Shown here: piece after piece, positions 27,074-35,649 of the stretch
Position numbering within the stretch: the first letter of the stretch is position 1
How the letters are laid out: every line of letters begins with the position of its first letter
NCBI RefSeq assembly: GCF_018403285.1
Contig: NZ_BOSJ01000025.1
Span: forward strand, 1-50,946
DNA length: 50,946 bases
Source: Paenibacillus sp. J45TS6
GTDB taxonomy: Bacteria; Bacillota; Bacilli; Paenibacillales; Paenibacillaceae
Direction: 5' to 3'
The notes under the pieces: generated by a model
Databases searched by the model: none
The model's input: the letters and a program-made list of their open reading frames with translations, nothing else
Told to the model about the DNA's origin: nothing
Position numbers and translations under genes: made by a program

Positions 27074-29986
27074 GTGTACTTGATTCATGCGGCCATTCTG
27101 CTCCCCATTCTTGCTGGAGTTGGGATAGCCTTTATGAAACGTTTGTCTCGCAGCTTTCACTTGGGCTGGGCAGTTCTAACCATCCCGCTTGTCCTACTGA
27201 TCTACTTTCTTAGCCTGATTTCACAAATAAGTAACCGGAATTTGATTAGTGAATCACTAGATTGGATGCCATCCCTTGGAATTAATTTCACCATTTTATT
27301 GGATGGGTTAAGCCTATTGTTAGCGCTGCTTATTACTGGTATTGGCTCTTTGGTTGTACTGTATTCCATTTATTATATGAAGCAAGACCAGGCTTTGCAT
27401 CGTTTCTATCTGTATCTGCTCCTTTTTATGGGTGCCATGCTTGGTGTCGTTCTTTCAGACAATATGATGGTTTTGTATGGGTTCTGGGAACTAACGAGTA
27501 TTGCTTCTTTTTTACTTATTGCTTTTCATCACAAGAAAGAAGCGTCAATCCGCGGCGCGAGTAAGTCATTCCTGATTACTGTTTTTGGTGGATTCGCCAT
27601 GTTAACTGGATTTATCTTACTTTATCTGATCAGCGGATCCTACAGTATTCGGGAGACGATCGCATCTGTATCTAATATTGCAGAACATCATTTATTTGTT
27701 CCTGCTCTTATTTTAATTCTTATAGGAGCTTTCACCAAATCAGCGCAGTTTCCGTTCCATGTTTGGCTGCCTGATGCAATGGAGGCGCCAACACCCGTTA
27801 GTGCATACTTGCACTCGGCAACCATGGTCAAAGCAGGAATTTATATTGTTGCGAGGTTTACACCTGTTTTTGGCGGAGAAGCAACTTGGTTTTGGATCAT
27901 ATCTTTGGTGGGAACGATATCAATGGTTTATGGTGCGCTGATTGCCATAAAGAAAACAGATTTAAAGGCAATCTTGGCGTATTCCACTATATCGCAGCTG
28001 GGGCTAATTATGTCTTTGTTTGGACTAGGATCAGCCGCACTCTACTTTGGTTATGGCTCAGAGTCACTGCTTTATACTACAGCTACAATGGCAGGATTGC
28101 TGCATTTGTTCAATCATGCGCTGTTTAAAGGCTCCCTATTTATGATGGCAGGGATTGTAGATCATGAGACCGGTACACGTGATATCCGGAAACTTGGTGG
28201 GTTAATTACCGTTATGCCGCTTACATTTACCGTTGCGCTGATCGGTACCTTTTCTATGGCGGGTCTGCCGCCATTTAATGGATTTGTCAGTAAGGAGATG
28301 TTCTTCAAAGCTACACTCGAAGCAGCAGACTTTTCTATATTTAGCCTTGGCACATGGGGGATTATTTTTCCTGTACTTGCCTGGATCGGTAGTGTAATGA
28401 CGTTTATTTATTCGCTCGTTATTGTGTTTCGTACCTTCCTTGGTAAGAACAAAACAGATATTCCACTCCAAAAGCTGCATGAAGCTCCAATTGGAATGTT
28501 GATTCCTCCCCTTATTCTTGTATCCATGGTATTAATCACCGGTATTTATCCCGATATCTTATCCTCGTCGATTATTGAACCGGCAATGGCTTCCGTATTA
28601 TCTCCACTCCTCGCTGAAGGGGAACGGTTTGATGTCCATTTGTATCTCTGGCATGGTCTTACTCCAGAATTATGGATGACGGTAGGAGTCATTGTACTGG
28701 GTGTTATCTCTTATAAATTATTACCCCGCTGGAAAACGGTGTATGAAGAGTACATTCCTGTTTATACCATTAACAAGGGTTATAACTCTATATTTCGAGC
28801 TTTGCATCGATTTTCTAAACGCTGGACTCAAACCTATATGAATGGTTCGGTTCGGAACTATCTCATCTATATCTTTGTGTTTATGATCGTGTTGATTAGC
28901 TACGGTTTCTATCATGCAACGAATATTGAATGGAATTTCAGTGGGTATGATTCCTTTAAGTTATACGAAACGATTTTACTTGTTGGTCTCGTCGTTACAG
29001 CGATCTGTATACCATTTGCTAAACATCGCTTATCGGCTGTTATTTTAACAGGAGCGGTTGGTTATCTGGTTAGTTTGTTCTTTGTGTTATTCCGTGCACC
29101 AGACCTCGCCTTGACCCAGATGGTCGTGGAAACCGTATCCGTAGCACTTTTTCTGTTGTGCTTCTATCATCTTCCTGAACTTACGCCGAAATCTAGCAAG
29201 AAATATAAGTCTATAAATCTGATTATTTCTATTGGTGTAGGTATTATTGTCATGCTGATTGCTCTTGCTGCTAGCGGGACGACACAGCTTGAAACCATAT
29301 CTGAATTCTATACGAAGGAAAGTTACAACCTAGCAGGCGGAAAAAATATTGTTAATGTACTGCTGGTTGATTTTAGAGGTTTTGATACATTACTTGAAAT
29401 TATGGTCTTAGGCGTAGCAGCACTTGCTATTTATTCCATGATTAATCTTAATTTGAATGGCAAAGACTTGGGGTCTTCTCATTTTACACTCGCAAAGGAG
29501 AAGCAAGAATCAACGGAAAAAGAGAAAAGTAACTCGAATCCGGAGAGTTGGAACAGTGTATCACTTCGCAGTAACGATGTGTTCCTGCAGATGAGTACTA
29601 AAATTATCGTGTTTATCATCCTTATCTTTGCGCTCTATCTGTTCTTTGCGGGACATCATCAACCAGGAGGAGGCTTTATTAGTGGACTGGTTACCGCATC
29701 GGCTCTCGTTCTATTAGCGATTGCGTTTAATACAGATACGCTTCGCCGGATTCTACCCGTGGATTATCGTACAGTTATTGCCTGCGGGCTCTTAATCTCT
29801 TTGGCAACAGCGGCTGGTTCCTTTGTCTTTGACTTACCATTTATGAGTCAGGCATTTGGATATTTCGATATTCCTTTGCTGGGAGAAGTGGAATTAACGA
29901 CAGCTACCCTATTTGAGACTGGAGTGTTTATGGCTGTCTTGGGTGTCACCATGACGATCATCTTACAGATCGGGGAGGACCGTTAG
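27074..29986 (+). CDS. mrpA: Mrp Na+/H+ antiporter subunit A fused to subunit B
   Basis: This is the large subunit of the multi-subunit Na+(Li+)/H+ antiporter that exports sodium and maintains cytoplasmic pH. The protein is 970 aa, against about 800 in Bacillus. Residues 1-500 are a NuoL-like proton-antiporter domain (for example AFTKSAQFPFHVWLPDAMEA, STISQLGLIMSLFGLG). About 640-710 is the conserved MrpA C-terminal bundle (FRAPDLALTQMVVETVSVAL). About 838-970 is a complete MrpB domain (FFAGHHQPGGGFISGLVTAS), after a hydrophilic linker (about 797-837). No separate mrpB gene or internal ribosome site exists, so it is a true fusion. Start GTG 27074 follows AGGGGGTG. It is first in a six-gene operon. 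Confidence 0.93.
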   Translation: MYLIHAAILLPILAGVGIAFMKRLSRSFHLGWAVLTIPLVLLIYFLSLISQISNRNLISESLDWMPSLGINFTILLDGLSLLLALLITGIGSLVVLYSIYYMKQDQALHRFYLYLLLFMGAMLGVVLSDNMMVLYGFWELTSIASFLLIAFHHKKEASIRGASKSFLITVFGGFAMLTGFILLYLISGSYSIRETIASVSNIAEHHLFVPALILILIGAFTKSAQFPFHVWLPDAMEAPTPVSAYLHSATMVKAGIYIVARFTPVFGGEATWFWIISLVGTISMVYGALIAIKKTDLKAILAYSTISQLGLIMSLFGLGSAALYFGYGSESLLYTTATMAGLLHLFNHALFKGSLFMMAGIVDHETGTRDIRKLGGLITVMPLTFTVALIGTFSMAGLPPFNGFVSKEMFFKATLEAADFSIFSLGTWGIIFPVLAWIGSVMTFIYSLVIVFRTFLGKNKTDIPLQKLHEAPIGMLIPPLILVSMVLITGIYPDILSSSIIEPAMASVLSPLLAEGERFDVHLYLWHGLTPELWMTVGVIVLGVISYKLLPRWKTVYEEYIPVYTINKGYNSIFRALHRFSKRWTQTYMNGSVRNYLIYIFVFMIVLISYGFYHATNIEWNFSGYDSFKLYETILLVGLVVTAICIPFAKHRLSAVILTGAVGYLVSLFFVLFRAPDLALTQMVVETVSVALFLLCFYHLPELTPKSSKKYKSINLIISIGVGIIVMLIALAASGTTQLETISEFYTKESYNLAGGKNIVNVLLVDFRGFDTLLEIMVLGVAALAIYSMINLNLNGKDLGSSHFTLAKEKQESTEKEKSNSNPESWNSVSLRSNDVFLQMSTKIIVFIILIFALYLFFAGHHQPGGGFISGLVTASALVLLAIAFNTDTLRRILPVDYRTVIACGLLISLATAAGSFVFDLPFMSQAFGYFDIPLLGEVELTTATLFETGVFMAVLGVTMTIILQIGEDR

Positions 29987-29988
29987 TT

Positions 29989-30327
29989 ATGGAAATTATT
30001 ATGAGTGTTACCGTAGGTATTCTGTTTGCTATAGGGGTGTATTTAATTCTCTCAAGGAGTTTGCTTCGTCTTGTACTAGGTCTTTCCTTGTTAACCCATG
30101 GTGTACATTTACTCCTGATGACCATGGCCCGTCTAAAAACGGGAGCACCTCCCCTTTTAGGAGAGAAGGCCGAGAATTACGTAGATCCGCTGCCACAGGC
30201 ATTAATTCTAACCTCTATAGTTATTAACTTTGGACTTCTGGCATTCTTCTTCGTCCTTGCGTATCGATCCTATTTGAAGTTAAAAACGGACGATATGGAA
30301 GAAGTAAGGGGGCCGAAATATGAATAA
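29989..30327 (+). CDS. mrpC: Mrp Na+/H+ antiporter subunit C
   Basis: This is a NuoK-like membrane subunit of 112 aa with three TM helices (about 3-20, 28-48, 70-95). Characteristic stretches are GVYLILSRSLLRLVLGLSLL and VDPLPQALILTSIVINFGLL. Start ATG 29989 has GGGGAGG upstream and lies 2 bases after mrpA's stop. The 3' end overlaps mrpD by 8 bases. Confidence 0.93.
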   Translation: MEIIMSVTVGILFAIGVYLILSRSLLRLVLGLSLLTHGVHLLLMTMARLKTGAPPLLGEKAENYVDPLPQALILTSIVINFGLLAFFFVLAYRSYLKLKTDDMEEVRGPKYE

Positions 30328-31804
30328 TGTGGTTGTTCTGCCCATCTTCTTGCCTGTACTAACCGGAATTTTGCTCATTTTCTTTATGAAATCAGTCCGG
30401 ATGCAGCGCCTAATTAGTGGAATTGGTTCAATAGTTACGCTCTTGGTTACCGCGTTTTTATTCTATACGGTGTCCACATCAGGGCTTCAGCTTCTTAATA
30501 TGGGGGGATGGGCAGCTCCATACGGCATTGTATTTGTTGCAGATACACTTGCTTCTTTATTAGTGTTGGTGTCTTCCGTTATTTCGGTTGCCTGTACTTT
30601 TTATGCTTTTCACAGCATTACAGAAGAGCGGGAGAAACATCACTTTTATGTATTTTTTCAATTTTTAATGGCGGGTGTAAATGGATCTTTTCTAACAGGT
30701 GATCTATTTAATTTGTTTGTTTGCTTTGAGCTGATGCTGATTTCCTCCTATGCGCTTTTGGTACTGGGAAATACAGAACGTCAGCTTAGAGAATCACTGA
30801 AATATGTACTCATTAATATGGTTTCGTCATCTTTACTAGTAGTAGCTATTGGGTATTTATACTCGGTGACAGGAACCATTAATATGGCGCATCTGTCTGT
30901 ACGGGTAGCTGAAGTAGGTCAAGATGGGATTTTAGGTGTCATTGCTTTATTGTTTTTGCTTATCTTCAGCATTAAAGCGGGGCTGTTTCTCTTTTTCTGG
31001 CTATCTGGATCGTACGCAGCGCCGCCGGCACTTGTCACTGCCTTATTCGCTGGTTTGCTGACCAAAGTAGGTCTATATGCCATCGTAAGAGTATTCACGT
31101 TAATCTTCTATCATGATCTGCAATTTACAAATGCTATTATTGGCTGGATGGCAGGAGCGACAATGTTGCTCGGGGTTATTGGAGCGATTGCTTATAAGGA
31201 CGTTAACAAAATACTTGTCTACAATGTCGTAGCGGGTGTTGGATTTGTTGCTTTTGGTGTGGCAGCAGGCAATAAGCTGGCACTTGAAGGTCTAATGTTT
31301 TATCTCATACATGACATGATTATCAAATCACTGCTCTTCTTGCTCGGAGGAGCACTCATTGCAGCTGCGGGTACATCTAATTTGAACAATATGGGCGGGA
31401 TGATTAAGAAATATCCTTTACTCGGCTGGATGTTCTTTGTTACCGCACTTGCTCTTGCCGGAGTACCGCCGCTTAGTGGATTTCCAGGTAAACTGATGTT
31501 GTTTGAAGGCGGACTTGATGCAGGTCTCTATGGGCTTACAGCCATTGCTGTCATTGCGAGTTTTATTATGCTGTACTCTGTGCTGCGGGTGTTCATCTAT
31601 GCATTTTGGGGCAGTGATAAGACAATCCACGGAGGGACAACACAGATTTCTGTAAACCAGCTGCTTGTTCCGTCAGGGTTCCTGTTTATTCTGATCATTG
31701 GAATAGGGGTATTTGCTGAAGTTCTTTATCCTGCACTCTCTACAGCAGCACACGTACTGATAGATCCTAACCTTTATATTGATAACGTTTTGAAGGAGTG
31801 GTGA
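30320..31804 (+). CDS. mrpD: Mrp Na+/H+ antiporter subunit D
   Basis: This is the second NuoL/M/N-like antiporter subunit, 494 aa with about 14 TM helices. The conserved core is recognisable in LTGDLFNLFVCFELMLISSY, SIKAGLFLFFWLSGSYAAPP (channel Lys) and LFAGLLTKVGLYAIVRVFTL. Start ATG 30320 follows AAGGGGG and overlaps mrpC by 8 bases, so translation is coupled. It is a partner of MrpA in the ion path. Confidence 0.94.
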   Translation: MNNVVVLPIFLPVLTGILLIFFMKSVRMQRLISGIGSIVTLLVTAFLFYTVSTSGLQLLNMGGWAAPYGIVFVADTLASLLVLVSSVISVACTFYAFHSITEEREKHHFYVFFQFLMAGVNGSFLTGDLFNLFVCFELMLISSYALLVLGNTERQLRESLKYVLINMVSSSLLVVAIGYLYSVTGTINMAHLSVRVAEVGQDGILGVIALLFLLIFSIKAGLFLFFWLSGSYAAPPALVTALFAGLLTKVGLYAIVRVFTLIFYHDLQFTNAIIGWMAGATMLLGVIGAIAYKDVNKILVYNVVAGVGFVAFGVAAGNKLALEGLMFYLIHDMIIKSLLFLLGGALIAAAGTSNLNNMGGMIKKYPLLGWMFFVTALALAGVPPLSGFPGKLMLFEGGLDAGLYGLTAIAVIASFIMLYSVLRVFIYAFWGSDKTIHGGTTQISVNQLLVPSGFLFILIIGIGVFAEVLYPALSTAAHVLIDPNLYIDNVLKEW

Positions 31805-31807
31805 TCG

Positions 31808-32284
31808 ATGGCACGACAAATGATACTGAATCTGATCATCGCCTTCTTATGGATGCTTTTGAATCAATCCTGGACTGGAGCCGGTTTCGTGACAGGATAT
31901 GTACTAGGTCTTTTGATTATTGGAATCTTCCGGCGCTTTTTTCCCACTCCGTTTTACATTGTTCGTATCTGGGCTGTCATCAAACTGCTGAAAATGCTTC
32001 TAGTCCAACTGTTCCGTTCGTCATTTCAGGTGATTGGGGCCATACTTAAGCCGAAGCTCGATATTACCCCAGGTACTTTTAAGTATCGGACGGAGCTGAC
32101 TTCGGACTTTGAAATTATGATTTTATTTCTATTTATCTCTTTAACACCGGGGACACTTGCGCTGGAAATTTCAAAAAACAAACGCACCTTATATATCCAT
32201 GCCTTTAACATGTCTGACGAAGAGGAAATGGTTTCAAGCATTCGGGATTCCTTTGAAAAAGCCATAATGGAGGTGACGAGATAA
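31808..32284 (+). CDS. mrpE: Mrp Na+/H+ antiporter subunit E
   Basis: This subunit has 158 aa: two or three N-terminal hydrophobic segments (LIIAFLWMLL; GFVTGYVLGLLIIGIF; IRVWAVIKLLKML-like region) and a C-terminal cytoplasmic alpha/beta part ending FEKAIMEVTR. The LISLTPGTLALEISKNKRTL-like stretch (ISLTPGTLALEISK is visible) is typical of MrpE. Start ATG 31808 lies 3 bases past mrpD's stop, with AAGGAGTG upstream. Its stop shares a base with the mrpF start (TAATG). Confidence 0.93.
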   Translation: MARQMILNLIIAFLWMLLNQSWTGAGFVTGYVLGLLIIGIFRRFFPTPFYIVRIWAVIKLLKMLLVQLFRSSFQVIGAILKPKLDITPGTFKYRTELTSDFEIMILFLFISLTPGTLALEISKNKRTLYIHAFNMSDEEEMVSSIRDSFEKAIMEVTR

Positions 32285-32568
32285 TGCTGCAAGTTATTCT
32301 AAATATTTCTTTACTTCTATTAGGTATCTCAATAATCGGCTGTCTATATCGGATACTAAAAGGTCCTTCTATGGCAGATCGAATTACTGCACTCGACACG
32401 ATAGGAATTCAACTCATAGGAAGTGTGGCGGTTCTCTCCATGCTGCTTCATACACAGGCTTATGTAGATATTATTTTGCTTATTGGCATCTTGGCTTTCA
32501 TTAGTACAGTCGCCTTTGCAAGATTTATCGAAAGGGGGGTCGTACTCGAAAATGATGACGATCTTTAG
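32284..32568 (+). CDS. mrpF: Mrp Na+/H+ antiporter subunit F
   Basis: This small subunit of 94 aa has three TM helices. The conserved YRILKGPSMADRITALDTIG loop follows the first helix and a pair of helices ends in VAFARFIERG. Start ATG 32284 is behind GGAGGTG and overlaps the mrpE stop; its end overlaps mrpG by 17 bases. Confidence 0.93.
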   Translation: MLQVILNISLLLLGISIIGCLYRILKGPSMADRITALDTIGIQLIGSVAVLSMLLHTQAYVDIILLIGILAFISTVAFARFIERGVVLENDDDL

Positions 32569-32950
32569 TATACTCATCGGGCTCTTAGTTCTGTTTGGTT
32601 CCATCATCAGTGTACTGAGCGCCTTTGGACTTATTCGACTTCCAGATGTTTATCTCCGTGCTCATGCTGCGACAAAGAGTACAACACTTGGGATTTTGTC
32701 TATCCTTTTTGGTAGTTTCTTGTTTTTTATTGTATTCGACGGGTATATAAGTGCAAGGCTTCTTTTAGGTATTCTGTTTGTGTTTATGACAGCCCCTGTT
32801 GCCGGTCATCTTAATGCTCGGGCAGCCTATCGTACAGACGTGCCGCTCTGGAAAGGAACCGTTCACGATGCACTTGCCCCTGTTCTTCGAGGGAAGAAGC
32901 GTATTTTAGCAGAGGAAGAAGAAGTATCAGTGGATGAAAAAGATCAATAA
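32552..32950 (+). CDS. mrpG: Mrp Na+/H+ antiporter subunit G
   Basis: This last operon subunit has 132 aa with three TM helices; the signature is LSAFGLIRLPDVYLRAHAAT followed by TAPVAGHLNARAAYR, and it ends in an acidic tail. I start at ATG 32552 (AAAGGGGGG upstream, 12-nt spacer); the longer frame from 32483 reads through mrpF in another frame. I see no strong terminator after it, only a 6-bp hairpin (GATATT/AATATC) without a T run, so some readthrough into the speE leader is possible. Confidence 0.92.
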   Translation: MMTIFSILIGLLVLFGSIISVLSAFGLIRLPDVYLRAHAATKSTTLGILSILFGSFLFFIVFDGYISARLLLGILFVFMTAPVAGHLNARAAYRTDVPLWKGTVHDALAPVLRGKKRILAEEEEVSVDEKDQ

Positions 32951-32981
32951 AAAGACGCAGAGTGATATTCTTCACAATATC

Positions 32982-33011
32982 TTTACAGTTATTTCTGGTT
33001 TAACGTATAAT
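32982..33011 (+). promoter_or_regulatory. SigA promoter of speE-speB
   Basis: TTTACA (32982-32987), an 18-nt spacer and a perfect TATAAT (33006-33011). It implies a leader of about 225 nt before speE, which holds the hairpin series described next. Confidence 0.7.
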
Positions 33012-33073
33012 GCAAAAGTGCGTTTATAGGCATTTACGTTTAGTACAATATTTAGAAGTGAAACGGAATTCAT

Positions 33074-33187
33074 ACTGGTGCGAGCCAGGAACGTCTTTTC
33101 CATATCGCTTCGTAAACGCTGTTTACGATGGAGAACTCCAGCTGAGCTGGCCTAAATCATAGGAAACCCTTGCTATATAGGGCCATT
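33074..33187 (+). ncRNA. Structured 5' leader of speE (unassigned RNA element)
   Basis: Successive hairpins are visible in the long leader: CTGG/CCAG (from about 33074), CGTAAAC/GTTTACG with a 3-nt loop (33111-33127) extended outward by a TTCCAT/ATGGAG-like pairing, CCAGCT/AGCTGG (33138-33150), and CCCT/AGGG within a GGCCTA/TAGGGCC closure (about 33149-33184). No terminator T run follows, so control, if any, would be of translation or mRNA stability. I match it to no known riboswitch family. The hairpins are seen; the regulatory role is inferred. Confidence 0.4.
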
Positions 33188-33244
33188 TTACGGCGATCAT
33201 ATGACGGCTGAACACTTATTCTAATCGAGAGAAGGTAGTTAACG

Positions 33245-34072
33245 ATGGAATTGTGGTTTACGGAGAAACAAACTGAAAATTTTGGTATTACAATGAAGAT
33301 CAAAGAGACTTATGTAAGTGAGAAAACAGATTTTCAGGATTTGGCTATGGTAAAAACCGAAGAGTTCGGCAATATGCTTTTGCTTGATGGTATGGTAATG
33401 ACAACAGAAAAAGACGAATTCGTATATCATGAAATGGTTGCGCATCCGGTTCTATATACACATCCAAACCCAGAACAGGTTCTTGTTGTTGGCGGCGGAG
33501 ACGGCGGAGTTATTCGCGAAGTACTGAAACACCCGCAGGTGAAAAAGGCAGTTCTGGTTGATATCGATGGAAAAGTTATTGAATATTCCAAAAAATATTT
33601 GCCAAGCATTGCGGGTGGGCTAGAAGATCCTCGTGTTGAAGTGCTTGTAAACGATGGTTTCATGCACATTCATGATCATAAGAATACTTATGACGTTATT
33701 ATGGTAGATTCCACTGAACCAGTGGGTCCTGCAGCAAATCTCTTTACACGTGGATTCTATCAAGGAATTTATGAAGCTTTAAAAGAGGATGGAATTTTTG
33801 TTGCTCAAACGGACAATCCTTGGTTTAAGGCAGATTTAATTCAAAGTGTGAACAAAGACGTGAAGGAAGTATTCCCGATTGTTCGTGTATACGCTGCGAA
33901 TATCCCAACCTATCCAAGTGGACTGTGGACTTTCACTATGGGAAGCAAGAAATATGATCCGCTTGAAGTGGATGAGAGTGCAATTCCTGAAATGGATACA
34001 AAATACTATACACCGCGTCTTCACAAAGCAGCATTCGTACTGCCTAAATTTGTAGAAGATTTGATTAAATAG
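33245..34072 (+). CDS. speE: Polyamine aminopropyltransferase (spermidine synthase)
   Basis: SpeE transfers the aminopropyl group from decarboxylated SAM to putrescine. The protein is 275 aa. An N-terminal beta domain ([20 protein letters not shown]) precedes a Rossmann methyltransferase-like core with [19 protein letters not shown] (nucleoside binding), [19 protein letters not shown] and the catalytic-loop stretch [20 protein letters not shown]. Start ATG 33245 follows AGAAGG by 9 bases. With speB 16 bases downstream it forms the agmatine-putrescine-spermidine route; speA and speD are not in the window. Confidence 0.97.
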   Translation: MELWFTEKQTENFGITMKIKETYVSEKTDFQDLAMVKTEEFGNMLLLDGMVMTTEKDEFVYHEMVAHPVLYTHPNPEQVLVVGGGDGGVIREVLKHPQVKKAVLVDIDGKVIEYSKKYLPSIAGGLEDPRVEVLVNDGFMHIHDHKNTYDVIMVDSTEPVGPAANLFTRGFYQGIYEALKEDGIFVAQTDNPWFKADLIQSVNKDVKEVFPIVRVYAANIPTYPSGLWTFTMGSKKYDPLEVDESAIPEMDTKYYTPRLHKAAFVLPKFVEDLIK

Positions 34073-34088
34073 AGGAGGTCTTTTACAG

Positions 34089-34958
34089 ATGAAGCTTGAT
34101 CAAGCCTATTCAGGCAACGTGTTTATATGCAGTTCAGAAGATTATGCGGGAGCTAAAGCTGTTATTTATGGTATGCCTATGGATTACACGGTAAGCTTCC
34201 GCCCAGGCTCTCGTTTTGGCCCGGCACATATTCGTCAGGCTTCGGTTGGACTTGAGGAGTATAGTCCTTATCTCGATAAAAGTATCGTAGATATGAATTA
34301 TTATGATGCAGGAGATTTATTGCTTCCTTTTGGTAATGCAAGCCGCAGTCTCGATGTGATTCGTGAATATGTCGAAGGTTTGCTTGCGGATGATAAAATT
34401 CCAGTTGGTCTAGGCGGAGAGCATCTCGTGACTTGGCCGGTAATTGAAGCAACTTATAAAAAATATCCTGATCTTGCGATCATTCATATTGATGCTCATG
34501 CTGATCTTCGTGATCAGTATGAAGGAGAGCCGCTCTCTCACTCTACTCCAATTCGTAAAGCTGCTGAGCTTATGGGTGGAAAGAATATCTATCAATTTGG
34601 TATCCGTTCCGGTTCAAGAGAAGAGTTCCAGTATGCACGTGAGCATATTAACTTCCATCCGTTTGATGTGGCCGAGCCGTTGAAGAAAGAACTTCCTTCT
34701 ATGGGCAATCGACCTGTCTACGTTACCATTGATATTGATGTGCTTGATCCTTCTGCAGCACCGGGAACGGGTACAGCGGAGGCAGGGGGAATTACTTCTA
34801 AAGAACTTTTGGAAGCAATCCATGCGATTGCTGGATCAAATGTAAATGTGGTAGGTTTTGACGTGGTAGAAGTAGCTCCAATCTATGATCCTACACAGCA
34901 GACTCCGATTGTGGCAGCAAAGCTCCTTCGTGAGATGTTGCTTGGATTTGTGAAGTAA
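34089..34958 (+). CDS. speB: Agmatinase
   Basis: SpeB hydrolyses agmatine to putrescine and urea with a binuclear Mn2+ centre. The protein is 289 aa. Ureohydrolase metal motifs are complete: GLGGEHLVTW, IIHIDAHADLRDQYEG and VYVTIDIDVLDPSAAPGTGT. GMPMDYTVSFRPGSRFGP near the N-terminus is typical of agmatinases rather than arginases. Start ATG 34089 has GAGGAGG upstream. It is second in the speE-speB operon and ends in a strong terminator. Confidence 0.97.
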   Translation: MKLDQAYSGNVFICSSEDYAGAKAVIYGMPMDYTVSFRPGSRFGPAHIRQASVGLEEYSPYLDKSIVDMNYYDAGDLLLPFGNASRSLDVIREYVEGLLADDKIPVGLGGEHLVTWPVIEATYKKYPDLAIIHIDAHADLRDQYEGEPLSHSTPIRKAAELMGGKNIYQFGIRSGSREEFQYAREHINFHPFDVAEPLKKELPSMGNRPVYVTIDIDVLDPSAAPGTGTAEAGGITSKELLEAIHAIAGSNVNVVGFDVVEVAPIYDPTQQTPIVAAKLLREMLLGFVK

Positions 34959-35014
34959 ACTTTTTGCTTCCAAACTTTTATTTATTACGTAGATAAGAAA
35001 TCTCCGTAAAGATT

Positions 35015-35069
35015 ACACCCTTTAAACCTCCTGATTTTTTATTAGTCAGGGATTTAAGGGGTGTTTTTA
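35015..35069 (+). terminator. speEB terminator
   Basis: ACACCC-TTTAAA-CC-TCCTGA pairs with TCAGGGA-TTTAA-GGGGTGT over a 10-nt loop, followed by five T. The arms are long, with a few mismatches. Confidence 0.9.
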
Positions 35070-35225
35070 TGCGTGCCGTGCACAAATTCCTTGTTTCTAC
35101 TAAGAATCAGCTTCTTTTTGTAGCTACAGGCAGGATTTAAATTTGAACAATATCGGTAAACTATATAGAATATATAAAAGATGAATGAAGAAAGTACGCC
35201 TATGAATAGATGGGAGAAGAAAAAG

Positions 35226-35645
35226 ATGTCAGTATGGAGTCCTGTCAAACTCCAAATCCACAGTGTCGCTGATGGTGAGAAAGTAAATCAGCAGGTTGTG
35301 GGTGAAGCTTTACGGAAAGGCAATGCCTTATATATACGGTATGTGGAAGAAGAACAGCTGCCTGGAAGTGAACCTATTCGTAATACGGTGAAGATAACAG
35401 ATCATAGTGTAAAGCTGATTCGGCACGGTGGTGTAGAATCAGAGCAAACATTTGAACAGGGAAAAAGGCTGCCCGGTTTTTATCGTTCACCTTATAGTTC
35501 CTTTGCTTTATCTACCGATACGAAAGAGCTGTCTCTATCCTTGTCGAATTTATCGGGGAAGATTTCGTTCAGCTATGATTTATATGTATTTGAGGAACAA
35601 TCAGGACAATTGTCTATTAGTATAGAAATTCAGGAGGATCAATAA
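35226..35645 (+). CDS. ywiB: DUF1934 family protein (YwiB-like)
   Basis: This is a 139-aa beta-rich protein of unknown function, with the calycin-like DUF1934 pattern: [38 protein letters not shown] and [20 protein letters not shown]. In Bacillus, ywiB stands immediately before argS, as here (4-bp gap). I start at ATG 35226 behind GGGAGAAG; the 15-residue longer frame from 35181 lacks a site. It is likely cytoplasmic; co-transcription with argS is clear from spacing. Confidence 0.88.
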   Translation: MSVWSPVKLQIHSVADGEKVNQQVVGEALRKGNALYIRYVEEEQLPGSEPIRNTVKITDHSVKLIRHGGVESEQTFEQGKRLPGFYRSPYSSFALSTDTKELSLSLSNLSGKISFSYDLYVFEEQSGQLSISIEIQEDQ

Positions 35646-35649
35646 AATC

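Noticed and set aside
32483-32551. Longer N-terminus for MrpG
   Set aside because: These codons overlap mrpF in another frame and no ribosome site precedes them.
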